A stretch of DNA of 23,596 nt, taken from a virus. Shown in pieces: positions 11,494 through 21,686 of this stretch (its first letter is position 1; the number at the start of each line of letters is the position of its first letter). The stretch is taken from the IMG/VR virus record IMGVR_UViG_3300032284_000755, positions 1-23,596 of that record; one strand, given 5' to 3'. The notes under the pieces are model-generated. The model had not been told where the DNA came from. It worked only from the letters and a program-made list of their open reading frames with translations, and made no database searches. The position numbers and the translations under genes were made by a program.

Positions 11494-11817
11494 ATGGCAG
11501 AGCCACTTCCTGTACCAACACCAGCCCCTACAACGAATGTTGACATTGCTAACGCAATGGTTCAGGGCAATCAAGTTTTTGTTAAGCACAACCCGCAGCT
11601 TGCAGCTGCTGGCATATTGTCTGGCAACCCAGACACCATGAATACACTTGCTGCTAGCTCGCATATGGTTAATTATGCCAAAGCAATCGATGACCATATT
11701 GCCACATACAATTCAAGCGTATGGTTCTCTAATATTTTCAAAGATGCAAAAGATGTTTCTGCAGCCCTTATCAAGAACGCAGCGGAAATCGCTGCGGAAA
11801 AGGGGCTTAATCAATGA
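11494..11817 (+). CDS. Small virion-module protein (107 aa)
   Basis: Starts 3 bases after the previous stop, and its own stop overlaps the start of the 1567-residue gene (ATGA). A Pro-rich opening (PLPVPTPAPTTN) precedes a helical domain (VDIANAMVQGNQVFVKHNPQLAAAG...DVSAALIKNAAEIAAEKG). No family is recognised. The coupling to the giant gene suggests that the two products work together, for example as a chaperone or internal protein pair. Confidence 0.72.
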   Translation: MAEPLPVPTPAPTTNVDIANAMVQGNQVFVKHNPQLAAAGILSGNPDTMNTLAASSHMVNYAKAIDDHIATYNSSVWFSNIFKDAKDVSAALIKNAAEIAAEKGLNQ

Positions 11818-14800
11818 GTGACACTCAGGTAGCTCCAGCCGCACCAGCTGCACCTTCTTCAAGTGGTGGCTTTTTAGGTTTTGTTAAGAACATTCCTAGC
11901 GACATTGCTAAGGGTGTATCTGATATTCCTGTAGTTGGCAAGGCTCTTGGTACTGCTATGTCATGGGCTGGCAAGCCTTTGCAGGAAATTCAAAAAGACT
12001 ACAAGTTTATTCATAGCCTTTACGTTGACCATGGTGTTGGCGGTATGTTGCTTGGTACAGCTGGCGTTCTTGCCGGTGGTGCTATTGGCGCTCTTGGTGG
12101 ACCAGCAGGTATTGCCCTTGGTGCTGACATTGGTGGCGCTTTAAGCCGTAACATTCTTGGCCGCGTCGTACCTAACTTCCAGGATTCATTTAATAAGTCC
12201 AATGACCCGAATTACTTGGTGTCATTTGGACGCGATTTAGCGCATGGACTAGGTGCTATTCCTGGACTCGGTACACTGCGCAATACAAACACTGGCTTCG
12301 GCCAAGTTGTTTCAGGTATTGCAGATGCTTCATTTGACTTTGAGGGCGACCCCGTTGCTGCTGGCGCCAAGCTATCAGCAGCAATTAAGCGTGGAGATGC
12401 TCTTGCTGTTGTTAAACAAACCGATGAAGCTGGAAGCTTAATTTTTGATGCAGCTGGCAAGCCTATAACCAAGCTTGACGATGTAACAGGAAAGCCTATT
12501 GCTCACGCAACGCTTCCATTTGCCTCTTCTGGTGGCGCTGTTTCTAACTTTCTTTTTGCCAACTCGTCAAAAATCATTACGGCTGACCAGCTAGACCAGG
12601 TTCTTGCTAACCCGCTTATGGCTAGCAAAGTACGCGCCATTGATGACATTGTTGACAAAGCAAAGAATGACCCGACTATTGCAGCTGGCTATATTCACAC
12701 TAATTACGGAATTCCTTCAGGCTGGTCGGCAACAATGAGCAAGGCTCTCTCAACTGCAACAACTCGAGATGAAGCAGTCCAGATTTTAAAGCAGTCTTTG
12801 TACTCCAAGGAATTGGCAGATAGCGCCAATACCGCTACTGGAGAATTGCGCTTGCCATCTTTGACATATGGCAAGATGCTCAATCAAAGAATCGGTATTG
12901 ACCGCATTCGTATGAGCAAGAATGCAAGCAATTACAATGACCAAGTTAACCTCCTTTTGCCTCGCAAGAGCGCTATCATGGAGCCTTCTGTTAACCCAGA
13001 TGGTTCTCCTGTGCTTGATGAAACAGGCAACCAGGTAATGAACCCTAAGACTGTTACCAAGGTTGACCCAAATACTGGCGTAGAAACTCAAGAACAACTT
13101 TTTAAACTTAACAAGCCTGCACTATTTTCCAAACCGGGTAGCGGTGCAATGATGAATGCCCTTGCTGGCAAGGTTCGCACATTTACAGGCGAGCGAGCAT
13201 TATCTTTTGATACCAAAGCTAACGCTTTGTCTTCTAAGGAATTTGACCCAGCTGACCCAAGTGCATCTGAAACCGCGATGGATTTTAGTTATTATTCCAT
13301 GCCGTATCGCGTAGCTCTTGAGCATGCAACTAAGATGATTACAGCTACCGATGACGGTGCGCGTATTGACCAGATGCACGTCCTTCAACAGGAAGTACTT
13401 AAAAACTTTGGCGTAGCCAAGGCTCAGGCTGCTTCAGTATTTGGTCAACTTGAGAGCGCTTCTCGTGGAAGCGCCTTTGACAAGGGTGTTTATGCCGTCA
13501 ATGACGGACGCCTTATCGGCTCAACCGAAATGAAACCTGAGTATAGCGATACGCCTAAAGAATTGGCTATCGTTGAAGGTCAGCGCTATAAGGGTTCCAT
13601 GCTTGACCTTAGAGATATCCGTCAAGTCATGCGTAGCGCCAAAGCCTACGGCGCTTTGTACAACCCAGTAGACGACTTTTTTACACACTACACAAACGCT
13701 ATTTTTGCGCCATTGGCACTGCTATCTCCAGCCTTTGGTTTGCGCGTATCTTCCGGTGAAGCCTTGCATCAAATCATGCGTAAGGGCTTGCCTAGCTATT
13801 TAAGCAATGTCCTAGCTGCAAGCGTAGCCAACATGTCAGATAAGTACCGTTTGTACCACATGGATAAAATTGCTCAGACTCTTACTGAAACTGATAAAAA
13901 TGCCATTGAGGCCGAGCAAGCAACTGGTGTTGCTAAACCAATTACAACAAACGAAGTCACTAAAGAGCTTGATGAGCGTAACCGTACTGTCCACGGCACC
14001 TTTAAGAATCTTGATGATTCTTTAACTAGCAAGCAGTCATGGAACAACGCAGCCAACGCTGCTCGTAATGCTCGCTTTAATATCATGCCATTGGGACTAC
14101 TTGCTAATAAGTTCCGCGAGTCCAACCTTGTGCCATATTTTGTCAAGGACAAAATCAACGCCATGGACCGCTATTCAGCTATCTACGGCAATAGAATGCC
14201 ACAGGCTGGCGTAAGCGCAGCTCACGCAGCTTCTGAAGACTTGGTTGCAAAAGACAACATTAACCTTTTCGTCAAGAAGCATGGACATGGCACTGTGCCT
14301 GGACAAGAGCTTGCTGGTCTCTCCCAGCTAGATAATAGCTTTCATTCCACATATGCCAAGAATGTCAACATGGCAGCAGCTGATTTGGCTCAACGCGACA
14401 TTGCCCGTGACTACATGAACCGCATGAAGTCTCCAGAATTCAAGGCGCTATCTCCAGACGAGCAGTTTGCTAGCTTGGTAGATGCTCAAGCAGCCCGTAT
14501 TAAGAATCCTAATATGTATCAGGATTACCGTAAGTCTATGGACGGCTACACAAAGGCTGTTCCAGAATCATTTGCTAAGAACCAGGTAGATTACCTACAG
14601 GGTTTGGTATACGGTACTGGCCGCAAAGTTAACGTTGATTTGGTTGACAAGATTGCCAAGGGTCAGCGAGTAACCGAGCAAGAGCTACGCAAGCTTCCTC
14701 AGACAGCCCTTCCTATCCAAGTGCTGGGCCGTCAAACAATGCCGACTCTTACTGATTCGTTGCAGCGTGTCGAGCAAATGGGTTTCCGTAAGTTTGTTAC

Positions 14801-16517
14801 TCCAGTTATGGACTATGTATCTCGTCAGCCTTTGTTTGCTGACTTCTTCACTCGCCGCTTAATTGCTAACCAGCCTTTGATTGACATGGGCTTGCTGAGC
14901 GAAGAAGAAGCTATCCGCATGACTGCGACACAAGCTACACGTGAGATGATTCCAGCTATTCACAGCCCTGCTATTCGTAGCCAGTTTGCTGTGCTGCACC
15001 GTAACTTGCTTCCGTTCTTCTTTGCCCAAGAGCAGGCTATGCGTCGTACTGGCCGTTTGATTATGTCTAACCCACAGGCATTCCGTGATTTCCAGATTAT
15101 CCAGCAGGGTTTAAACAACCCAGGCTTTGTACACACTGATGCCAATGGCCAGAAGTACATTGTCTACCCTGGCGGAATCGGAGAAGCTGGTAATGCTATT
15201 GCCCGTGGCTTAAATGCTCTCGGCTTGAAGCAGTTTACAGGCTTGCCAACATCTATTACCGGTAATACTGCGTCGCTTTTGACAGTCCTTCCAGAAGTCA
15301 AGATGCCTGGCACAAGCCCATTCGTCAACCTTGCAATGACAGAGCTATCCAAGAAATTCCCATGGATGGACAAGGCAGTTAACGTTGCTTCTGGTGGCTA
15401 CCCATCACAAAACTTTATTGACACGATTATTCCTAACTCCACCATGCGTGACTTGTTCAACGCTATGAATATGGATGACCGTGAATCAACAGTCCTTAAC
15501 TCAAAGCTGTCAGCCATTATGGCTGCCTATTACCATGGGGATTTGCCAGAGAATTACACCTCTTTGCCACCTTACCAACAGCAAGAGATTTTGACCAAGA
15601 TTGAGCATAACGCTCAGTCTAACCTCATTATCAAGGGCTTGTTCTCGTTCCTGCTTCCGTTGGCACCAACGGTCAGCAACGACTACTACACCAAGGATAT
15701 GCAGACGCTTCGCTCTGATTACCTAAACATGCTCAAAGAGAAGGACCCAAGCACAGGAGCTACATACACAGCCGCTGCTGCGCTTAACAAGTTCTTACAG
15801 CAAAATGGTGAGCGCGCTTTGTCCTCTACGGTAGCCCATACGCTAAACGGCACAGGTGGAGCTTATGCCCCACTAGCTGATTCAACCCTTAGCTGGATTA
15901 ATAATAACCAGCCATTGTTGACTAATAGCGCCTACTCAAAGGCTGCTCCTTACCTGATTCCACAAGTGGCTGATGGCAAGGATGCACTAGCTGTTGAAAA
16001 CAAGCTTATTATTAACCACTTCCGTGCAAAGACTACAGCGAATGATTTCTTGAATTCTTTGTATGTCAAACAGGGTTGGCAAGATTTGTCGCAAGACTAT
16101 ACCGATTATCAGAATGCGATGACTCAAGCTCGCGCTACTAACAACCGCATGGCTGAGTATAATATTGGTCAAGCTTGGAAGCAAGTCACAGCAAACTATG
16201 GACAGAGCAACCCAATCTGGTATGCGGATTACAACAATCCAACCAAGAAGGTTGACTCACAGGTTGTTATCGGACAGTTCCAAAAGATGCAAGAAAAGGG
16301 CTTGTTGCCCAACACTCCAGAAGGAAACGGCATCAAGGAATTGCTTGCCAGCTATCAGGATTACCATAACGGCCTTGTGGCGAATACCATCAATGGCCAG
16401 CATTTGCCAGGATACGCAAATATCCAAGATGCTTGGTATACCTATCTCGACAATTTAGCTGCATCAAATCAGCGCTTAGCAAGCGTAATCACAAGCGTAT
16501 TTAGAAGGGCTGTATAA
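11814..16517 (+). CDS. Giant virion protein (1567 aa), probable internal/ejection protein
   Basis: The largest gene of the window. Residues 74-112 form a Gly/Ala-rich hydrophobic stretch (GVGGMLLGTAGVLAGGAIGAL...), likely to insert in a membrane. The remainder is mostly helical, with a conserved-looking block near residues 1050-1100 (SPAIRSQFAVLHRNLLPFFFAQEQAMRR), of a type also seen in large polyvalent phage proteins. No transglycosylase or protease motif is visible. In podoviruses such as T7 the comparable protein is the 1318-residue internal protein gp16, which is ejected to cross the cell envelope. By size, composition and the absence of a tape measure, an ejection or internal role is the best guess. 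It lies before the capsid genes rather than after them. Confidence 0.72.
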   Translation: MSDTQVAPAAPAAPSSSGGFLGFVKNIPSDIAKGVSDIPVVGKALGTAMSWAGKPLQEIQKDYKFIHSLYVDHGVGGMLLGTAGVLAGGAIGALGGPAGIALGADIGGALSRNILGRVVPNFQDSFNKSNDPNYLVSFGRDLAHGLGAIPGLGTLRNTNTGFGQVVSGIADASFDFEGDPVAAGAKLSAAIKRGDALAVVKQTDEAGSLIFDAAGKPITKLDDVTGKPIAHATLPFASSGGAVSNFLFANSSKIITADQLDQVLANPLMASKVRAIDDIVDKAKNDPTIAAGYIHTNYGIPSGWSATMSKALSTATTRDEAVQILKQSLYSKELADSANTATGELRLPSLTYGKMLNQRIGIDRIRMSKNASNYNDQVNLLLPRKSAIMEPSVNPDGSPVLDETGNQVMNPKTVTKVDPNTGVETQEQLFKLNKPALFSKPGSGAMMNALAGKVRTFTGERALSFDTKANALSSKEFDPADPSASETAMDFSYYSMPYRVALEHATKMITATDDGARIDQMHVLQQEVLKNFGVAKAQAASVFGQLESASRGSAFDKGVYAVNDGRLIGSTEMKPEYSDTPKELAIVEGQRYKGSMLDLRDIRQVMRSAKAYGALYNPVDDFFTHYTNAIFAPLALLSPAFGLRVSSGEALHQIMRKGLPSYLSNVLAASVANMSDKYRLYHMDKIAQTLTETDKNAIEAEQATGVAKPITTNEVTKELDERNRTVHGTFKNLDDSLTSKQSWNNAANAARNARFNIMPLGLLANKFRESNLVPYFVKDKINAMDRYSAIYGNRMPQAGVSAAHAASEDLVAKDNINLFVKKHGHGTVPGQELAGLSQLDNSFHSTYAKNVNMAAADLAQRDIARDYMNRMKSPEFKALSPDEQFASLVDAQAARIKNPNMYQDYRKSMDGYTKAVPESFAKNQVDYLQGLVYGTGRKVNVDLVDKIAKGQRVTEQELRKLPQTALPIQVLGRQTMPTLTDSLQRVEQMGFRKFVTPVMDYVSRQPLFADFFTRRLIANQPLIDMGLLSEEEAIRMTATQATREMIPAIHSPAIRSQFAVLHRNLLPFFFAQEQAMRRTGRLIMSNPQAFRDFQIIQQGLNNPGFVHTDANGQKYIVYPGGIGEAGNAIARGLNALGLKQFTGLPTSITGNTASLLTVLPEVKMPGTSPFVNLAMTELSKKFPWMDKAVNVASGGYPSQNFIDTIIPNSTMRDLFNAMNMDDRESTVLNSKLSAIMAAYYHGDLPENYTSLPPYQQQEILTKIEHNAQSNLIIKGLFSFLLPLAPTVSNDYYTKDMQTLRSDYLNMLKEKDPSTGATYTAAAALNKFLQQNGERALSSTVAHTLNGTGGAYAPLADSTLSWINNNQPLLTNSAYSKAAPYLIPQVADGKDALAVENKLIINHFRAKTTANDFLNSLYVKQGWQDLSQDYTDYQNAMTQARATNNRMAEYNIGQAWKQVTANYGQSNPIWYADYNNPTKKVDSQVVIGQFQKMQEKGLLPNTPEGNGIKELLASYQDYHNGLVANTINGQHLPGYANIQDAWYTYLDNLAASNQRLASVITSVFRRAV

Positions 16518-17041
16518 TGGCTGGTTTAACCGACCCAAAGACAGGTCAAGTAATACCTGGTAGCTCAACCACAAATACGAGTACAACCTCAACTTCTGGC
16601 ACAACAACCGTGCCAACAAGCCAGTTTAACTCTTTGCTGTCAGCCGTTCAAGGCGGAGCCGGCAACATCTACGCAAATATGAAGACATATACCAACACTG
16701 GTTATGTCACTCAAACCTCACCACAGGATATTGAGTCTCTTATCAATGCCACCATGCAGTCTTTGGTAGGGCGCAATGCTACAGCTCAAGAGATTCAAAC
16801 TTACGGCTCTGAGCTATTGGCAGCTGAAAAGGCCAACATGGGTTCATTCCAAGGCGTAACAGCTTATGGCCCAACAGGTAAGCGCGCTGACGTAACGGGC
16901 ACTCAAACCACCACAGGCGTAGACGTTCAAGGCTTCTTGCAAAGCCTTATTTCAGGCAGTGCAGATGCTCAGTCCTACAAGGCCGCTACTGGCTATTTCG
17001 ACGCTATGACACAGGCTCTACAGCAGCAGAAGGCGATATAA
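16517..17041 (+). CDS. Thr/Ser-rich virion-module protein (174 aa)
   Basis: Its ATG overlaps the stop of the giant gene (TAATG). The N-terminal 40 residues are Thr/Ser/Gly low complexity (SSTTNTSTTSTSGTTTV). The remainder has a helical part (DIESLINATMQSLVGRNATAQEIQTYGSELLAAEKAN) and a C-terminal Gln-rich helix (QALQQQKA). The position between the giant protein and two other large proteins suggests an internal or ejection protein; no family is recognised. Confidence 0.7.
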   Translation: MAGLTDPKTGQVIPGSSTTNTSTTSTSGTTTVPTSQFNSLLSAVQGGAGNIYANMKTYTNTGYVTQTSPQDIESLINATMQSLVGRNATAQEIQTYGSELLAAEKANMGSFQGVTAYGPTGKRADVTGTQTTTGVDVQGFLQSLISGSADAQSYKAATGYFDAMTQALQQQKAI

Positions 17042-17042
17042 T

Positions 17043-18731
17043 ATGGCGACTCCTACACTAGAAGATTTGCTTAAAGGCCGTAGTGCGTCTGCTCGTCGTT
17101 TAATTCAAGCCGAGTACGAAAAGGACCCGCAACAAGCTATTCAGGATTTTGGTCCACAGGCGGCATCTCGACCAGCAACCCTGGAAGAAATGCTTGCTTC
17201 GGAAACAAAAGCTCATGGCGGCTCACTGACCAATTCACAGCGCCAAGCCGTCGTCAACCAATGGAACCTCCAGCAAGGTTTTAACGCTTCGACTCAGCAA
17301 GCTAGTGGCGAGCAGGATTACAACAACCCAAACAATCCTGGCGGAACGTTCAACCCAAAGGCTGGTCCTCAAGTAATTCAGGCTGGTGGCAAAACATCCG
17401 CTCCTGACCAACCAGCTCTTGGCACAACAGATGAGCAAAGTGTTCGTATTGCTAACACTCTAGCAACTAATGCCGATGCAGCCGCACAAGCCGCAGTTAA
17501 AGACGCAGCATCAGTTCCCGGAGTAACTAAGCAAATGGTTAACAGCGGCCTAGCTGCCGCTGGTGGCAAGACTGCAAATACAGCAGCTAGTAGCGGAGGC
17601 GCAGGGGCGGGAGCTGGTTCAGGTTCTAGCACGGCGGCTGGTACATCTACTGGTGGCGGAGACTATAAGACCGTTAAGGGCGTATTAAACTTCCAAGGTA
17701 ACCCATTTACTGGTCGATACCAAGGTACATATTACGCCAATGGTAAGGTCGAAACTCCTGACCAGATTAAGCAAGACTTTATTGCTAAGTATGGCCAGCA
17801 GGCTAAGTTTATTATGTCCGTTCCAGAACTTGGCGGACCTGGTGGCTTGCTTGACCAAGCCATTAAGAATGACTGGGGCAAGGACCAATTTACTACCCAG
17901 TTTGCCAATACCCAATGGGCACAGACCCACCCTGGTGACATCGGCCTTGCTGAGATTAAGCGCATCTCTGCGCCTGAGCAATACAACACAGACTACAATG
18001 CAGCTCAAACCCGCATTGCAAGTATAGCCAAATCGCTAGGCATGTCTTTGACTCCTCAACAGTTGGGTCAACAGGTTGACATCAAGTCAACCCCAGCCCT
18101 TGACCAGAACGCAGTTGATTCAGGTCAGGATATGACTAACTGGTTGATGCAGCACCCAAATGCTACAGATGCTGATATCACCAAGCAGATGGCTAACTAT
18201 GGTACTATTGACCCTACCACTGGCCCTGGCGGTTTAATCAGACAATTTTCCACAAACCTCCAGTCGCTGGCTCAGCAATATGGAGTGTATGGACAATTTA
18301 GCCCAGATGGCACAAGCAAAAACTTTGAGCAAAAAGCTCTTGAAGAAGCTGCAGGTGGCGCTAATCTGAATGACCCAGCAACCATGCAGAAGTATGAACA
18401 GATGTACAAGACTGCAGCCATAAATACATACAAACCTTTTGCTGACCAAATCAACGCTGGCGCTAAAGTATCTGACCTAGCTTCGCCTTATGTTAATACT
18501 ATTCAAAGCCTGCTTGAGGTAAGCCCAGCTGATGTTCAGCTTGGTGGAGCTACAGGATACGGCGCAATGGTATCCAAGGCCATGGCTGGAGATGCTAACG
18601 GCACCCCTACCAATCTTTACGATTTTGCCAATCAGGTTCGTTCTCAACCCGAATGGCTCAAGACTCAGAATGCCCACACAACAATTCTTGGTGGCATTGA
18701 CCAATTGATTAATAAGATGGGACTCGGTTAA
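17043..18731 (+). CDS. Large virion-module protein (562 aa)
   Basis: Starts just after the previous stop and ends in TAATG with the next gene. An N-terminal helical part (TLEDLLKGRSASARRLIQAEYEKDP) is followed by a low-complexity Gly/Ser/Ala linker (about 185-205: GGAGAGAGSGSSTAAGT) and then a long helical, Gln/Asn-rich C-terminal half. It resembles internal or ejection proteins in composition, but I cannot assign a family. It may form a stack with the giant protein and the 399-residue product inside the capsid. Confidence 0.7.
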   Translation: MATPTLEDLLKGRSASARRLIQAEYEKDPQQAIQDFGPQAASRPATLEEMLASETKAHGGSLTNSQRQAVVNQWNLQQGFNASTQQASGEQDYNNPNNPGGTFNPKAGPQVIQAGGKTSAPDQPALGTTDEQSVRIANTLATNADAAAQAAVKDAASVPGVTKQMVNSGLAAAGGKTANTAASSGGAGAGAGSGSSTAAGTSTGGGDYKTVKGVLNFQGNPFTGRYQGTYYANGKVETPDQIKQDFIAKYGQQAKFIMSVPELGGPGGLLDQAIKNDWGKDQFTTQFANTQWAQTHPGDIGLAEIKRISAPEQYNTDYNAAQTRIASIAKSLGMSLTPQQLGQQVDIKSTPALDQNAVDSGQDMTNWLMQHPNATDADITKQMANYGTIDPTTGPGGLIRQFSTNLQSLAQQYGVYGQFSPDGTSKNFEQKALEEAAGGANLNDPATMQKYEQMYKTAAINTYKPFADQINAGAKVSDLASPYVNTIQSLLEVSPADVQLGGATGYGAMVSKAMAGDANGTPTNLYDFANQVRSQPEWLKTQNAHTTILGGIDQLINKMGLG

Positions 18732-19930
18732 TGGCGCGCTCAGCAGACCAAAGCAGTGGAGCAAGTAACGCCGCTCTTCCAAGCTCGCAATTTGGCGGAG
18801 ACGCTGGCGCTGTAGCAGCCAATACTCCAAAAGCTGCAGTTGCCGCTACTCCACCAGCGACAACGCCCCAACCTTCAACACCCCTTCCAGCTACTCCTGC
18901 AGCATCAACTGGCTTTACTCAAGCTGATATCGATGCGGCTGTTAAAAAAGCTCTTGATGCAAAAACTGCTACAGATGCTAATAACGCAGCTGCAGTAAAA
19001 GCTGCCAACATTACAGACGCTGCAACCCAAGGCGCAGCTGTTCTTGCTGGCTTTGGCCTTACTGGCGATATCGCTGGTGGCATCGTAGCCATGATGCAAA
19101 ATGGTTTAGATATGACAACCATTACCAATGTCATCGATTCTTCAGACCCAATGACAGCGGTTAAGGGATTGGGTTTGAGCGACAGCCAGCTGTCAGCTGC
19201 AACCAGCCTTGTCAGCGCATGGCAGACCCGCTTTAGCGGCAACCAAGCTCGTATCGCAGCAGGCTTGCAGCCTCTTGACCCAGCTACTTATATTCAGAAT
19301 GAGCAGTCTTACAAGCAGGTAATGACAATGGCTGGCATTCCAAACAACAGTCCGTTGATGGCTACCGATTATCTTGGCAACCTTATGGCTATGGATGTAT
19401 CACCAGCTGAAGTCAAGATGCGTGTGGATACAGCAACAACTGCTATTCAAAACGAGGACCCACAAGTCATTCAACAGCTTCAAGCTCAGTATGGTTTAAG
19501 CACAGCGTCTTTGATGACGCACTTGCTTGACCCAAAGGTAGCAGCACCTGTTATCCAACAGGAGTACAATGCAGCTACTATCGGAGCAGAAGCAGCTCGT
19601 GCTGGAGCCAACATCGCCTACGGCGGTACTGGCCCACTCAGCGCTATGTCACTCGCAGCTCAAGGAATTAGCCAAGCTCAAGCGGCTCAAGGATTCCAGC
19701 AAGTTGCTGCACAGACTCCAGCGCTTCAATCATTAGCTAGCCGCTACACCGGATACGGTCAAGCTGGCAATGTTGCAGGTCAGCTGGGCGCAGCAGTCTT
19801 TGGTACTCAAGGAGCAGCACAAGCTGAAGCTGAGATAACCCGCCTCAAGGCACAAGAATCCGGCGCCTTTGGTGGCTCAGCTGGAGCCTCAAAGGGCAGC
19901 TTACTCGGAGCGCAAGAAGGCGTTTCCTAA
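18731..19930 (+). CDS. Large Ala/Gln-rich virion-module protein (399 aa)
   Basis: The ATG overlaps the previous stop. Pro/Ala/Thr low complexity over residues 30-60 is followed by a helix (DIDAAVKKALDAK), a hydrophobic part (GAAVLAGFGLTGDIAGGIVAMMQ, about 96-120) and helical repeats such as DVSPAEVKMRVDTATTAI. The last third is Ala/Gln-rich (QAQAAQGFQQVAAQ). Again an internal or ejection-type composition without a nameable domain. A gap of about 124 bases follows, with no gene or clear terminator. Confidence 0.7.
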   Translation: MARSADQSSGASNAALPSSQFGGDAGAVAANTPKAAVAATPPATTPQPSTPLPATPAASTGFTQADIDAAVKKALDAKTATDANNAAAVKAANITDAATQGAAVLAGFGLTGDIAGGIVAMMQNGLDMTTITNVIDSSDPMTAVKGLGLSDSQLSAATSLVSAWQTRFSGNQARIAAGLQPLDPATYIQNEQSYKQVMTMAGIPNNSPLMATDYLGNLMAMDVSPAEVKMRVDTATTAIQNEDPQVIQQLQAQYGLSTASLMTHLLDPKVAAPVIQQEYNAATIGAEAARAGANIAYGGTGPLSAMSLAAQGISQAQAAQGFQQVAAQTPALQSLASRYTGYGQAGNVAGQLGAAVFGTQGAAQAEAEITRLKAQESGAFGGSAGASKGSLLGAQEGVS

Positions 19931-20054
19931 CATAAGAATCCGTCACCACTGACCAGCATGGATGACGCGTATTAAGACTGGTAGTAGGAGCCAAACATCT
20001 TTCCCCTGAGATGCGTTGCGGCCTGCGTCACAACTAACGAAAAGGGAGTGCCAC

Positions 20055-20543
20055 ATGGCAAACCAATATGAAGACGATGACTTCGATGATATCGAAGATA
20101 CTCAAGATGCAAACGGTCCTGCGAATCTTCGCAAGGCATTGAAGCGAGCAGAGAAGGAAAAGAAAGAGCTGGCAGAACAATTGGCTGCCATCCAGTCTGA
20201 CCTACGCTCACGCTCCGTCAAAGACGTATTGGCACAGAAAGGCGTACCTGACAAGGTAGCCAAGTTCATACCTGGCGACGTAAGTACGCCAGAGCAGATT
20301 GACTCATGGCTCAGCGAAAATGCCGACGTGTTCGGTTTCGCAAAGCCAGAAGAAGCTGCTCAAGCAAGCGAAGAAACGCAAGCGCAAGTTGCCTCATATC
20401 AGCGTATTAACGCTGCTACTCAGAATGCAAGTACCCCAAGTCGTGAGACTGACCTAGCTGCAAAGCTAGCTGGGGCAAAGACTCTTGATGAGTTGAATGC
20501 AATTACCGGCAACCCAACTACGCGTTTTACTCGCGGCAAGTAA
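20055..20543 (+). CDS. Capsid scaffolding protein
   Basis: The start is placed at ATG 20055 (MANQYEDDDF) with AAAGGGAG before it; the longer version begins in the spacer. The 162-residue protein has an acidic N-terminus (EDDDFDDIEDTQD), a coiled coil (NLRKALKRAEKEKKELAEQLAAIQSDL, about 24-50), and a C-terminal tail. This is the normal build of a scaffold that guides procapsid assembly and is absent from the mature particle. It lies 38 bases before the major capsid gene, the usual scaffold-capsid order. The call rests on layout and composition rather than on a conserved motif. Confidence 0.82.
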   Translation: MANQYEDDDFDDIEDTQDANGPANLRKALKRAEKEKKELAEQLAAIQSDLRSRSVKDVLAQKGVPDKVAKFIPGDVSTPEQIDSWLSENADVFGFAKPEEAAQASEETQAQVASYQRINAATQNASTPSRETDLAAKLAGAKTLDELNAITGNPTTRFTRGK

Positions 20544-20581
20544 ACCCATCCGCACAAACCTTATAGAAAGAAGGTGAACGC

Positions 20582-21619
20582 ATGAGCAACGCATACACAG
20601 ACTCGTCATCTGGCTCACTAGGTAACTACTTAGTACAAACAGCCTATGACCGTTATGTTGAATTCGCTCTCCGTGCTGTTCCTCTCGTCCGCGACGTAGC
20701 GGACAAGCGTCCAGTACAACAGGCTATGCCTGGTTCTTCAGTAGTATTCCAGATTTACACAGATTTGGCTGCTGCTACAACTGCACTCTCTGAGGACATT
20801 GACCCAGATGCAGTCGCACTCGGAAACACCACACAGGTTTCCGTAACACTCAACGAATACGGTAACGCTTCTCTTGCTACCCGTAAGCTTGAGTTGTTCT
20901 CACTCTCAGATGTTGACCCAGCAATTGCTGACATCATCGCCTTCAACATGGCTGACTCTCTTGATACAGTCGCGTTGCAGACCCTTACCGGTGGCCCAAA
21001 TGCTATCGCAGAAGTTAACGGCTCTGTCGTTTCAACCTATGCTGGTACCTACACCAACGGTACAACCAACAAGTCAATCCTCGGAACTGACGTTATCAAG
21101 TCACGCGACATCCGTTTGGCTGTTGCTAAGCTCCGCGCTAACAAGGCTGTTCCACGCCAAGGCGAGTACTACTGGGTTGGTATCCACCCAGAAGTCTCAC
21201 ACGACTTGCGTGCTGAAACCGGTCTTGGTGGCTGGCGTGATGACCACAAGTACTCCGAGACAGGTGCTGGCGAATTCTGGCCAGGAACCATCGGAACCTA
21301 CGAAGGTGCAATGTTTGTTGAGTCACCTCGTATGGCCAACTTTGCTGACGGTACAGGCGCTGGTTCTTCTAGCGGTACCTTTGGTACTTCTTCATATGTT
21401 AACGCTACTGGCGGTGTTCGTGTATTCCGTACACTCGTCGCTGGAAAGCAAGCACTGGCAGAAGCTGTAGCCGAAGAGCCACATGTTATCTTCGGACCAG
21501 TTGTTGATAAGTTGATGCGTTTCCGTCCAATCGGATGGTACGGCGTTCTTGGATGGGCACGTTATCGTGACGCTTCCTTGGTACGTATCGAAACCGCATC
21601 TTCGATTCACCAGGCTTAA
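20582..21619 (+). CDS. Major capsid protein (HK97-like fold)
   Basis: A 345-residue protein preceded by AAGGTGA. It has a short N-terminal arm (SSGSLGNYLVQTAYDRYVEFALRAVPLVRDVADKRP), a beta-rich stretch (GSSVVFQIYTDLAAATTALSEDIDPD), a spine helix region (DSLDTVALQTLTGG), and a peptidase-free C-terminal domain. Wording and length fit the HK97-like capsid proteins of the N4-gp56 type. The codon usage is strongly biased (regular CGT, GGT, AAC, GTT), as expected for the most highly expressed phage protein. It is followed by a stem-loop. Confidence 0.88.
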   Translation: MSNAYTDSSSGSLGNYLVQTAYDRYVEFALRAVPLVRDVADKRPVQQAMPGSSVVFQIYTDLAAATTALSEDIDPDAVALGNTTQVSVTLNEYGNASLATRKLELFSLSDVDPAIADIIAFNMADSLDTVALQTLTGGPNAIAEVNGSVVSTYAGTYTNGTTNKSILGTDVIKSRDIRLAVAKLRANKAVPRQGEYYWVGIHPEVSHDLRAETGLGGWRDDHKYSETGAGEFWPGTIGTYEGAMFVESPRMANFADGTGAGSSSGTFGTSSYVNATGGVRVFRTLVAGKQALAEAVAEEPHVIFGPVVDKLMRFRPIGWYGVLGWARYRDASLVRIETASSIHQA

Positions 21620-21633
21620 TTAACTAAGTCACT

Positions 21634-21669
21634 GTGATAGGCCCGTCAGATAGTGGGCGGGCCTACCAC
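21634..21669 (+). terminator. Stem-loop after the major capsid gene
   Basis: TAGGCCCG (21638-21645) pairs with CGGGCCTA (21658-21665), extendable by GTG/CAC with one mismatch, over a 12-base loop. No T-run follows (CTTAAC), so it may act as a weak attenuator or an mRNA-stability element that keeps capsid mRNA abundant. Confidence 0.6.
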
Positions 21670-21686
21670 TCTTAACAAGGAGAAAC

